This document shows positions 36,506 through 47,843 of a stretch of DNA of 64,000 bases, piece by piece. Position numbers and translations under genes: made by a program. Source of the stretch: Phylloscopus collybita (lineage: Eukaryota > Chordata > Aves > Passeriformes > Phylloscopidae); NCBI GenBank assembly GCA_027886175.1, contig JAJNNQ010000005.1:3336501-3400500 (forward strand). Direction: 5' to 3'. The notes beneath the pieces were generated by a model. The model was not told the origin of the DNA, searched no databases, and saw only the letters and a program-made list of their open reading frames with translations. Every line of letters starts with the position of its first letter. Position 1 is the stretch's first letter.

Positions 36506-39500
36506 CCATCAAATCAGAAAGCCAAGGCCACATACACCAAGTTATACTGGTGATGTCCTTTATTTGGATTTCCTTCCACACTGCCTTTAATGCTTGGGCA
36601 GAGCTTCCCCCAAACAACCCCTGAACTCAAATCCCTCCTCAAAACTCTTCTGCCAGGGGCAGGTGATGTTCAGCTGCTGAAATTTCCTCAGCACACCCAG
36701 TACTGCACTGGTGTTTCGTCTCCAGATTTCTAATCATGGAATTTTTTTCCATAGGTATTTTCCTTTTGGGGGTGATCTGAGGAAAGGCAGATCACAAACT
36801 AACACCTGAACTAAAATGGGGATGGTCATTATTCCAGAGCTACACAAGGACTACAGAAAATAATCCTCTGTCGGGTTTTTCAGCCAGTAAAACATTGAAT
36901 TCTCTTTGCTGCACTTTAACCCATACACATTCTTTTCCAGGTTTTAATAGTTATGTTCCTTTGTCATCCAATTCTGAGCAGTTCCCCTCTCTTCTTTACC
37001 TCCTGAGCCTCCTACTCCACAAAGCTGAAGCTTCCACCTCCCCCACGATTGCTGAACATTCATGAATTAACCTTGGATGCTGAACTTTGCCAAAGCTGCT
37101 TCCTGAGCCCAAGTTTTCACTCAGGAATGTGCCTCTGTGCTCAGAGCCATTTCTCAGCTCTTCCAGGGTGTATTACCCAGCCATTTGATTTCAGGGAGGA
37201 GGCTCCTGTAGTACCTCAGATGCCTTCCCTATCAATATATCTGGTTTAAACAGGGGCTTTGAGGTTTTTTTGGTTGGTTCTAGAGATTTTTTGTGGGTAG
37301 GGTGTTTGAATTGGGGACTGAAATACAGACCTACATGGTGAACAGCACCATGATGAGTGCACCAACATAAATAATTTGTCCATAAATAAGGTGAAAGTAT
37401 TAAATAAACAGTATTAACTTGCACTTTACAACCATTTTTTAAAGTCCACATAAAAGGGGCACATATTTAATGAATGTCAGGATACATTATTAAATATCTC
37501 AGGGACACCAGAACAAAAAAATGCCTGAAGAATGAACAGGAACGTCAATGAAAACCTGAATCTATGCTCTTTCAGCCCAAAACCATGAACCACAGAGCTT
37601 GTCAATCACGTTCACAACACATCCTCACAATCTTCTGAAGATTTTTCTATCAGTGACTGGCAGGTTGGACAGCTGTTAATTTTGGCAGCATTTATTCTAC
37701 TTTGTTTACTATTTTGTTAGCAACAGAGCTACACAAATATATTTATCCATATCCTATCCCAGTGTGTCTACTGGATACTTACTCTGCTCTCAGGCAGCTG
37801 AACCTGCCCTTGAATGCCAGTAAAATGCTCTTTCATCCCCCAAAAACAAGTGAAAAGCAGTCATAGCACTTATTTACACTTCTGTACAGCACTTATTTGC
37901 ACATAGATAGTATTATTTACACTTACATAGTACTTATTTACACACTGACAGCCACTGGAAGCCACTGAACAGAAGAAGAGGTAAAAGGCTTTGATAAATT
38001 TAAACTGCTGCAGGTAGCAAGCGTGCAGGTTTTCTTGGTGTTCCCAGTTCTGCAGACACCTTGCAAATAGCAAGATTTTAACTCTGGCAAGATGACTTTG
38101 AAGTGCTGGCCCTGCTGCAGAGGGTCAGGAGTGTGTTGGAGATACCACAGAGATGCTTCACACTGGACAGGAGGAAAGCTGATCAATTTTGGGTTGCTGC
38201 TGTGAGTCAGCACCTTCTACCAAAAGAAGTCTCAGGATCAATACCCCTGAGTATTACCCCCGTGCTCATTCAGCTCTTTAAAAACAAAAAGAAATTACAA
38301 ATGCATGGGGCAGAGTCTTCTCTGCTGATACAATGCTGGGCATGAACACAATTTAATTCACCTTTACCCTGTAAAGTGTAATATAATATTTAAAACTCTA
38401 GCATAACGCAGAAGTCATTTTATATCCTCTAGTGCATTAAAAAACCAAGGTAAATAACTCCTGCAGAGGGGTTAGAAACAGATACTGTAGGATTAGAGCC
38501 CTGAAAGGACTGATTATGAAGTGGACTAATTATAAAGGGGAGAGCAGCAGAATTTAAAATATCAGTCTTCAGAGTTTAGCAGCCCACAAGCCACATCATG
38601 CCCTTGGCCAAGCAAGTTAACTGCAGCGAGAGCACTCCACAGGCTTTTATGGCAAAAATTAACTCCCCCAAAAAAAGAGGAACTCAAGCAGTTGTCACTG
38701 ACGTTGAGCCAAAAAAGCTTTCTGGCTTTAACGCTCCTCTTTGTGAGGTCAGAGGTGGCCACAGGACCTTTATTATTGCTCAGAGTTCATTTGACTTGAG
38801 TCATCCATGAATGCAATCCAACAAGCTAATTAAAGACATAAAGCTTCTCCTGGATTGGATTAAGGGTTGTCATTTTTTTTTTTCCTTTGTCATTTTTTTT
38901 TCCCCCCCTCTCCCGTAGGAGGATAATTTTTTACAGCCCGAAGCGAAGTTACATATTTTCACAAGACAATACAGAATGAAAAAGGGAAACAAAGAAATAC
39001 ATGCTTTACCAAAAGCCAATAAAAGGGAGACAGATTAGCTTTCAATCACGCTGAAACAGGTCAGAGAAGTAAATCTAACTTTGCAGAGCTATAAAGAAAA
39101 GATCCGTCTTTGTCTCTGCGGTTTAAATAAAAGTTTGACAAGAAAGTTAATAATATGAAAGAGAAGGGAGGATTTATAAAAATCTCTTTTGCAGAGGTAA
39201 ATAATTGAAACAAGGCACAGAGCTCAGAAATTATTGTAGCTCCACTTCAGCAGGAAGAAAAGCCCTTCTGAATTCAGCACCGTGTGCAGAATGTCAGGGG
39301 GAGCCAATGCTTCACAAAGCCAGCTCGCGTAAGGATAAAGCAATTTTGCAAGATTCACTGCTACAAAAATTAGCCAAAATTTTAGCAACTGCTGCAGCTT
39401 CAGAAAGGGGAATAAACACCAGACTGAGCCCAAAGTTTCCCGACAAATTATCCCCTCCTTGTGCCTGCTTTGGAGCATCCAACACTTTCATCATCCACTT

Positions 39501-39819
39501 AAACCCCACTCCGCCCATCACAACAGGCTCAGGACAGAAGGGCTCTGACAAGGAAGATCCAAGCAACACTCAGAGATAAAACCCCTCCTAAAAGCCCCTG
39601 GCACACATCCTGGAGAACAAAATTTCTAAGGACATCACCATGGCTTCAAAAGAAAGCAAATTTCCCTCATCTGTAACTCAGATGGTTCCTTTTCTCTTAC
39701 AATCGTGGTGCAGAAAGCTTTCTCCCTGACTCTGTTACAGAAGCAATTTCCATAAAAATCTTTCAAAAGAAGTGTTCTCTCACCTTAAGCCCAAACTACT
39801 CAACACTTCTTTCCAAGAC

Positions 39820-39822
<3 letters not shown>
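36505..39822. other. Unique non-coding DNA; possible conserved elements
   Basis: No gene is seen. The stretch contains the degenerate 23-bp repeat at 37866-37947. The repeat-free sequence at about 38560-39200 has GCTAATTAAAGACATAAAG near 38825, CCTGGATTGGATTAAG, and several CpGs, which is typical of conserved enhancers. The longest frame (39205-39579, 124 codons) has no recognisable domain. Confidence 0.45.
37866..37947. repeat. Degenerate tandem repeat, about 23-bp unit, about 3.5 copies
   Basis: The unit is close to GCACTTATTTACACTTCTGTACA. Successive copies start near 37867, 37890, 37912 and 37932 and share the core CTTATTTACAC or TTATTTGCACA with one to four changes and small length differences. 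Confidence 0.7.

Positions 39823-39879
<57 letters not shown>
39823..39879. repeat. Poly(A) tract, 57 bp
   Basis: The longest homopolymer in the window, 57 A between AAGACATT and GAGGAAGCC. The 177-codon frame at 39772-40305 translates through it as a poly-Lys string and is an artefact. Confidence 0.93.
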
Positions 39880-39884
<5 letters not shown>

Positions 39885-41194
39885 AGCCTCCATCAGGAGC
39901 TCACTTAGCTCATGCACCCAGGAGTTAAATGAACTGTTCATAGAAAGAATTATCCTCCCTGGACAGCCTGCTGGAGGCTTTGAAGTTGGGAAAACAACTC
40001 ATTTCTCAACACCAGCTGGACTTCTTTTAGCTAGCAAATTTGCTGCTAATTCAGTAGTTCAAGGCATCAGTGAGAGTCTCCTATTTCTTGGCTCCCCCTT
40101 GGCACACCACAATTTTTTCCACTTCCCTGCTGAGGGTCTGGAGTTCATTGCTGCGCCCACACGGGGATGTGGTGAGGCTCACTGGGGAGAGCCAGAGGTT
40201 CTGTGGAGACTTCTGGTCTGGTTTAAAAGGATCAGATTGACTCTTTTGATCCCAATTTTTTACCTGCACGTCATCCCTGCCATCTCTACCTCTGCACAGC
40301 CCTAACTCACAGCAGGATGAAGAATAGATGCACCCCTCAGCTGGGAGTGACTATTAAATCTCTCCAGCTGCTGCTCTTGCAGCTTTATTCCCCCACCTTG
40401 ATCAACTGAATCTTATTTCCTCAAAGCTGCTTAGGGCAGTATCCAGCTCCCCAGAATCCTGAGTTGTTGCTCAGAAATGAGTGCAGATTATTTGGCCTGT
40501 CTCCTTCCCAGCTTTGGAATGCTAAGCAAAGGCGTGAAGCACTCCTCGCCTTCATGTCGCCTCTTAGCCAAGATTGTAATTTCAAATATCTGATTATATT
40601 CCTCCCCTGATGAGTTCAAAGGAAACAAAAGGCAGCAACTAAGATGCAGAATTTAATTGCAGGAGGAAGAAAGGCTCTAAAGAAGTTTCATGTGACAGAA
40701 TCAGCAACAAGTGTCATCTGCTATTAAGTAAGTTGTCACATCACGGAACGCGTGCAAATGAGCAGGAGCAACAAGAAGAAAGATCTAGAACGTGATACAA
40801 GGAATAGAAACACACACAAAAGTGAGTGAAACCCTGGGTATTCAGAGCTCAGCAAACAGGTGAAGGACAGAGGGAAACATCAGTTTGGAAAGGTCAAGAC
40901 AGAAGCTGTTTGGATCCAAGTCACTGGGCAAAAATACTGAGCTTTGCCATTGCTAAATCCTGCTTTAGAGCTCCAATTTCACCTTAAAATGCACCTTTCT
41001 TTCCAAACTATTTTTTAGTATTAAGTTTAATTTTACCAGGGCTACGGTTACCATGGAAGACTGATCCAGTTGAAGGAAATAATATTTAAATAATTGCCCT
41101 TGTTTACTTTAAAGCTGATAGCAAACATATTCCAAACACTGCTACTGAATCAAAAGTGGGTGATGGAGGCTGTTTCAGACACTTGAGAAAGGCA
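39880..41194. other. Unique non-coding DNA; possible conserved element
   Basis: No gene or dispersed repeat is recognisable. The part at about 40540-40800 keeps several CpGs (including CGGAACGCGTGCAAATGAG) beside AATTTAATTGCAGG and could be a conserved element. Confidence 0.4.
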
Positions 41195-41640
41195 TTCTAG
41201 ATCAGGTGAGATACAGCCTGACTGCAGAGAGCACCAGGAGTGCAACAAGACTCATCAGAGACCTGCAAATATGACATGAGGGAAGATTAAAAACATCATG
41301 GTCTGTGTGCCCTGAAAACAGACAACTCATGGGGGACCTCAAAGTCTTCATACACAGAGCAGAATATCATCTTTTTCCATACCTAGGACAGATAAGACAA
41401 GTCACTCCGTTTTCCTGACTAATTACAAGAAGAAACATCCAGGGTAAATGTCAAGAAAACCTTTCTAACAGCAGGGACGAGGAGACAGAATAGATTAGCT
41501 GAGCACCTCTCTACCATTGGAGATCTTTCAGAACACATTGAATAAATATCTGTCAGGATTAATATACAGCTGATCCTGCCTCGGGGCTGATGGATGAGTT
41601 ACATGACCTCTCCAACATCCTCCCAGGTTATTCCACTGAG
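41195..41640 (+). mobile_element. Ancient, degraded CR1 LINE fragment
   Basis: Plus-orientation similarity to old amniote CR1 3' sequence. Recognisable pieces are AATAGATTAGCTGAGCACCT, the CATTGGAGATCTTTCAGAAC block, AATAAATATCTGTCAGGATT, CTGATCCTGCCTCGGGGCTG and GATGGATGAGTTACATGACC. The usual GGTCCCTTCCA end is eroded. It is much more diverged than the other CR1s here, so it probably inserted well before passerines arose. The start is approximate. Confidence 0.65.
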
Positions 41641-42147
41641 TTTCTCTTGAAACAGTTGCTCACAAAATCAGGAGCTGGATTTGATAATGAAAGCAATTTC
41701 CAGGATTCCTCAGGAGCACACGAGTGGTACAAGATAAATCTCATTTTCAGGGAGCACAGAGCTGTTTGTTTCCCTGCTGTTGCAATCACCATCTTTAAGC
41801 AGCTGGGAACACAGGCAGAAGTTGGGGTAATTTCCATTATCCAGTTCAGAAGTCAGTTCCAAAGGGTGGTAAATTAACTGCACTGCAATTGTGCTAAGGA
41901 ACATTTCAGCAAAGATACATCTGTTAAAAGCACCCTTGAAAGGCTGAGGCCTTTAAATCTTTAAAGCTGTCCCTTTGAAAGACTTCATTTTTGCAGAAGT
42001 GATAAAGGTTTAACTAACATAGCTTGATGTCCAGCCTGGGAGATATTGGGGAAACAAATAAAGAGTTTCAACACCATTTTTGAGAATTAAAATGCAAGAT
42101 CTCCTCCAAGTCATTCACTGGCAAGGCTCCCAAATCATTTTTGCTTA
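41641..42147. other. Unique non-coding DNA
   Basis: No feature recognised; the open frames at 41590-41877 and on the opposite strand are short and lack domains. Confidence 0.45.
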
Positions 42148-42200
42148 ATAAAGAATATCTCAAGTTGGAAGGGACCCATTAGGATCAATTAACTTACCAG
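42148..42200 (-). mobile_element. CR1 or CR1-tailed SINE 3' end, about 50 bp
   Basis: AAGAATATCTCAAGTTGGAA followed by GGGACCCATTAGGATCA matches the CR1 3' end that reads AATATC-GAGTTGGAAGGGACCCACAAGGATCA in passerines, seen from the minus strand. The same tail is used by the SINE at 54.9 kb. Too little remains to say which of the two it is. Confidence 0.65.
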
Positions 42201-45200
42201 CTAAGTAAGTTAATTCTCACCTTTAATGCAGCCAGATGGTTCCCAGGAACCAGGTGACTGAAAAATGGAATCATTGGCCTTTCTGAGATCAATTTCAGAG
42301 CTACAAGACAACATAATATCTTTTAAATAAAGATGTTCTCCACTTGTAGGAGTCATTTGTCAAAGAAAAACATTTTACAAAATGCTGGTGATGACTTTAA
42401 AGAATCTATTCTCTAATGCTTCTTGTACAGAACTGACCACACCTGAGTCCTGAGCTTCTCCAACCTGAACTCCCTCAGTAAATCTTTCAGGCACTGGAAA
42501 GAAATGGGGTTTTAAGATTCCTAAATCACTGACTGTTAATATATTCCATTTTGTACACCACCAAGATGATTTGGTTTGGGCTGTTAATTGGGGTAAAATT
42601 GACTCTCAGCACTGTAAATGGGAGCAGTGCCCGGGCTCCAGAGGCACAGCAGGAGATTCCTGCAAGACACGAGGTTACCTCAGCACTGCCTGTGTCCTCA
42701 GGCAGCAATCTAACAGAGCTGAGCTGTCTGCAGGCTTTCAGAGCTCCTGAGTGAGGAGCAGGAGATGAGAAGCTGCCAGCATCACTCCCTGCTCAGGGCA
42801 GGACGAGCTCCTAACCTCGAGCCCACGGACCCAGCTCCCTTCCCTCGGCAGCACCCCATCACTCTCTGATCCTGTTTACAGCACCATCCCCTTTGATCAC
42901 ACAGGCCATTCATCTGGAGCCTGTGCAAATGAAATTAAAGCCTCAGCTTTCATCAAAGCAATCCTGGTTTGTGGTGCAGGATGTGCAGTTGGATCCTGTG
43001 GCAGCTCCAGCCCTGAATCCCTAATGCCAGGGTGCCATGAGCGGTACCTGGTGCTGCTCACCCGTGTGCAGGCAGCTCCTGAAGCATCACAAAAGACAAT
43101 TACTGCAGTTTGTTTGGTCTTGGTTGCTACTCCTTGAATCATGTGAAAGATAGAGAGAGTGGGAGACCCCCTGTGCCCTGGGAAGTTTGGAGTAAAGCTC
43201 TGGAAAAGGAGGTTGGGGGGACGCACACAGAGAGGGAACTGCAGGAAGGCACAGCACAGATGGAGAGGTTCTGCTTGTTTGCCCATCACCTCTGCCCAAG
43301 ACTCTTCTAGAAACCAAGGAAAGCTCTGAATATGGAAACATACTTCCAGAGGAAAACAAACCTAAAGATTTTTACACAAGCAAACTTGGTCTGTTGGGGA
43401 AGTTCCCACTGGGACTCCACACCGTCCTCATCTCCTCTCCCCATGCCAACAGTCTGCGTCGGTGAGGAGTAACTGCCATTAAAGAATAAAAATAAAATTA
43501 AAAAAAAAAAAATTAAAAAAACCCACACACACACCATAAAAAAAACCCCACACCCAACCTGTTTCTTCACCAATTATTTGAAATCTTTGCAAAAACAACT
43601 TTTTCTTCTCCCCCAGCACAGTTGTTACAAAACCCAGTGGCTCTTACAAGAGCCAGCAGAAGTGACAGTGGCACAAGTTCATGCAAAAAGCTCTGTTTTT
43701 ACATTGTTATGAGAAACTGCACAATGAGAAACACAGGTCAGCCTTGTACAGGGACAGTGACAGCAGCAGGTAAAAATCCTCCCCCAAGCCCCAGTTTTAC
43801 ACCACATTTTTTTTACCCTGCATTCCTCACCAGAAGGGAATGATCACTAAGCTGCTCTCCAGAGCTTGTTGACTAACAGCTGGTTGGGGATAAGGTGATT
43901 CTGGGCAGCAGCTTTACAGCTTCACCTTGGGCTGCAGATTTCATCTCAGCTGCAAATCCCTTTTGGAAAAGTAACAATTTCACCTCCACTACCTCACTTA
44001 GCTCACTAAACTGTATTTTCCATCCTTTCTCTCTAAGAGAGGAAAGAAAAAAGTCATGAAATTCAACACATTAAACCATCCAAGTCCTTTAGAAGCATAA
44101 TGCAAACTCGCACATCCCCAGTTTTTGAGTGCTCTAGTCAGGGTTTTCAGAGTAGCACAGCACTGTTTTATGCAGCTCATGGCCCAAACTGGTGCTTTTG
44201 AAGTTATTCTAGCAGATCAGTGAAATATGCATTGATTATTTTTATTATTTCTTCTTTAAAAGGATGTATTATTAATTAGGCAACAGAACAGAGCAGCTTC
44301 CCTGGAATTATTCCAGCCTGTGACTGAAAAACATATGCAAGATGCCATCCAGAATAAAAGCCCCCCTGGTAGCTCAAGTGAGGATTTCACACAGCAAGCT
44401 CAACATCCAGCCTTTCAAAAATAATGGCTTGGGGCAAAACTTCTTCTCTTTCCAGTTTATGCTGGGCAATTCAGGGGAAAGATCATGGACAGGGGACTCT
44501 CTATTTTGTCTCTACAAGTTAAAAGTAGCACAGGGACTGTTTGTGGGGGTGCCCAAACAAACTCAATCCCCATCTTCTCACGTCCAAAACTCAGATTTCC
44601 CCTGATGGACTCGTGGCCTGCAGTGAAGATGCCAAGTCCCACCTGACATCACCACACAGCAGAGTAATGATGCTGCTGGAAACAACAAGCCCCCTCAAAG
44701 ACCAAATAGGTCCACAAAGTCTCAGGATGAGACTGGTCAAATTATCCCTTAGGCTTCTGCATGGAGAGCTGAGCTCTTAAAACCCATCTGTTGTTATTTC
44801 AAGGAATTAAGGATTTTATCCCCCAATTTACCCCCCACATCAGACACCCGTGGTGCAGGACAGGGAGTGCTCCAGATAAAAACTTCCCTGTACAAACCTC
44901 AGACTTGTGTTGCCAGCTGACTGACCCCCAGATGTGCTCCACAAGGCTCTCTTGGATGTCTCATCTCTCTGACAGGTGTTGGAAGTAATTCAGCAAAGTT
45001 GCATTAAGGCAACTTTAAAACAAGAGGCCTCTGGGCTAAATTAAAAAATAAAATAAAATAAATCCACAGGGAATCCTAGAGAAGCTGACATGGCTTTTCT
45101 GTTGGGCTGGACATCTCACCTTCCTTCCTTCCTCTTTACTTTTCCCTTCCAGAGAGACTCAGGCATTAGGCTGAGTGTTGAACTGTCAGTTCAGATTTTC

Positions 45201-46167
45201 AGCCTTGAGAGATGAATTCTCCTCCCGACTCGAGCCGTGCCCGCGCTCACCTCCTGCAATTGTGTGTGTGCAGTTAATCACATGCAGCTACACTGAACCT
45301 GATTGTTAAAAGGCTGAGTAAATATAACTACACCCTCGTTATCTTGTTTAAAGGTAGGAAGATTAATTTGAATTCTAACTGGAAATACTGGCTCAATGAA
45401 TAAGCCTGAAATGTAGCGGTTTTCAATTACACTAAGAAATTGGTCTTTTGAATTTTCAAATTATGCCAGGCAAAGCAAGCTCACTTTAATCTATACGTGG
45501 GGATGTATTTGTCGTCTTCACGGTGCTGCTTGTCAGTGGGTAAGAGCTAAAAGGGAGTAAAAAATCCTAACGTTGGCTGTTGGTGCCCTCCAGGGGCTCA
45601 GCCGGGTATAAATCTCAGCCAAAACAATTTTTGAGCATTCAACATGTACAATAAATATTGCATACTATTACCTTGCTTTAAAAGGGGGTGAGGGCCACTT
45701 TCTCAAGGTACCCTCAGCAGACAGTTGCTCTCCACAGTCCCACAGACATTGATCAAACAGGAGGAGGAGAAGGATGCATTTACATTTGACTGTTTCCAGC
45801 CTCCTTGCCTGGATTCCTAAGAAAACAAGGTTCATATCCAATAACAAACCTAAAGGAGAAATAGAGGTGGGGAAAACTCAATCTTGTAACTTCAAGCCAC
45901 AATGTGAGTTCTACTTAAGTCCATTTTTGTTGCAGGCTTGCTACAGCTTCACAAAGAGCTGACATCCAGTGGTTTTTCACCCTCTGGAACAAGACCAAGC
46001 ACTCCTGAGCCTCACAGATTGCAGGTGAGTTCCTTAGAGCAGAGACTACTCATTCTCATTTTCCCTTCCCATCCCATAACAGCTGCCACAAGACCAGACA
46101 ACAGAAAGGCAAAGGAAAACAAACAAACAAACAACCAGTGTCCCAAAGCAGTCCACACAACCCCAGA

Positions 46168-46196
46168 AGATAATCTGTGTATCACACAGATTATCT
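46168..46196. repeat. Perfect 13-bp inverted repeat with 3-nt loop
   Basis: Arms AGATAATCTGTGT and ACACAGATTATCT are exact reverse complements around ATC. Pairing does not extend outward, so the stem is too short for a microRNA precursor. No matching target duplication marks it as a transposon end. Confidence 0.85.
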
Positions 46197-46614
46197 CCAG
46201 CACAGAGCTACCTGATGCAGGGTTTTCCTGGAATCAATGCCAGTGCACGGGGCTCAACAACTGCAGGAAGTGTGGCTGAGAGGAGGTGTCACAGCTGTGT
46301 TAGAATTTCTCCCCCTAAACATTCCCACACCCAAGGAAAGCACCACATCAGAGTAAGGCTGGGATTATTGCCCAGTCTCACCTGCAAGAGCAGCTACAAC
46401 TTTATAGATACTTTTGCCAAATTAAAACCTCAAACTTCTTGGTGTACTAGAGGTGTCCCCTAAATCCTCATCTCCCTTCTTCACCTCACAGCATAAATTA
46501 CCAATAAAAGCCATAGGTGGGGAAAGCTCCTCTTCTGTTGAGGTAGGAGTGGCACTACTTTGTTTCAGGGGTTAAATTTTCAGCACCTGCTCACAGTTTC
46601 CAGCCAATTATTAA

Positions 46615-46643
46615 ATTTTAATATTTAATATAAATATTAAAAT
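46615..46643. repeat. Perfect 13-bp AT-only inverted repeat with 3-nt loop
   Basis: Arms ATTTTAATATTTA and TAAATATTAAAAT are exact reverse complements around ATA. The composition is entirely A/T, so a chance origin is more likely than for the mixed-base hairpin 450 bp upstream. Confidence 0.8.
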
Positions 46644-47109
46644 GAATATTTATATTTCCTGCCAGGCCTTAGTAGGCAGGACTGCACTGAAGGCCCAGCA
46701 GAGCCCTACATGCTCAGCTCTGAGCCCTGGGCTTCCTCCTCCATAAAGTCCAACACCAAAGTGCTTCAGGAAAGTCCAGATCAGGACTAATGCACCTGTG
46801 GGGTATCTGAAGATGGTGAGAATTCCAGAGCTGAAGCTGCTGAGGGATGTTCCACACACATGATGATGCACAAGATGCACAAGTCAGCTTCTGGCAGTTA
46901 CCACCTCCCTCCCCCTCTCCCTGCTCTCTGGACACGTTAAGAAACAAGACTTTAAAGATGAGGAAAATCCAAAAGTACAAAAGTCTTTGACATAATTAAT
47001 ATCAGATAATTGTTCTGAGTCTTCTTCCATCTGCCAATTACAAGTAGAAATTGAGTCTGGGGGGCTACTGCAGATCATCTTTGCGCAATTACAATTTGTG
47101 ATGACCTAC

Positions 47110-47838
47110 TATCTTGGGTTATGGAACCAAAAATGTGTATTCTATTTCATCTGTTGAAAGCAGCTGAGGAGATGTTTTTCTTTACCTCTTGTAACTCTGG
47201 GGACAGGGGGGCAAATGCCTTCTGATAATGGGCCAGCTGTTAAACCAGGTGGGGCAGTGTTTGTTATCTCTGTCACCACCCACCCTCCCTCCAGGGGATA
47301 TCTGCTGCTAATGGGCCATGAAGGCTCACCAAGGACAGGACACATTCCATCATCCCAGTGGGAGATGCTCCACCCAGTGGGAGGAGCCAACCATTCCTAC
47401 CTGAATAAAAACTGAGACACAGGAACACCAGGGATCTGGTTCCACCGGATTCCCAGAGGAAGACTGGAGCCTTCTCACCATCACTGGACTCTTCTCTCTC
47501 AGGATCATCTCTGCCCCAACAAAACCACATCTGCCACTCCAGGAGGACTCACTTTTGGACTGCTTCCAACACCCTGACCAACAGGGGGTCAGGTTGTAGC
47601 TCTGACTCTGTCAGGGTTTCTAGGATTGTTGTTTGTTTGCTTGCTTGTTTTTTTTGTACTACTACATTTGTATTTTTTAATATTTCTAGTAAAGAACTGT
47701 TATTCCTATTCCCATATCTTTGCCTGAAAGCCCCTAATTGCAAAATTATAATAATTTGGAGGGAGGGGGTTTACATTCTCCACTCCAAGGGGAGCTTCAA
47801 CTTTCCCTGGCAGACACCTGTCTTTCCAAACCAAGACA
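47110..47838 (+). mobile_element. Endogenous retrovirus solo LTR, family copy 2
   Basis: This is the same family, orientation and nearly the same length (729 bp) as the LTR at 11377-12106; by eye they are roughly 85% identical. The start is TATCTTGG (one change from TGTCTTGG) and the end is CCAAGACA. Flanks CCTAC (47105-47109) and GCTAC (47839-47843) fit a 5-bp target duplication with one mutation. A TATA-like AATAAAA lies at 47404-47410 and the AGTAAA signal at 47688-47693. No internal viral sequence lies beside it, so it is a solo LTR from a separate insertion. Confidence 0.9.
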
Positions 47839-47843
47839 GCTAC

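Larger units (their letters stand above)
42201..47104. other. Unique non-coding DNA; possible conserved element and two hairpins
   Basis: No gene is recognised. The part at about 45190-45640 is repeat-free with CpGs, GCAGTTAATCACATGC, AAGATTAATTTGAATTC and TCTATACGTGG, a candidate conserved element. Perfect 13-bp inverted repeats lie at 46168-46196 and 46615-46643. A-rich patches are at 43490-43550 and 45045-45062. The 130-codon frame at 42897-43289 minus has no domain. Confidence 0.45.

Noticed and set aside
39772..40305. 177-codon open frame with Lys-rich start
   Set aside because: It translates straight through the 57-A homopolymer; composition artefact.
42420..42495. Further minus-strand CR1 sequence upstream of the 42.15-kb tail
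   Set aside because: The resemblance (TGAGCTTCTCCAACCTGAAC) is too weak and the intervening 220 bp does not match CR1.
46168..46196. Hairpin as a microRNA precursor
   Set aside because: The stem is only 13 bp with a 3-nt loop and does not extend; precursors need a much longer stem.
11377..47838. The two 730-bp LTRs as the ends of one provirus
   Set aside because: The spacing of 35 kb is far too long, no viral genes lie between them, and each has its own target duplication.
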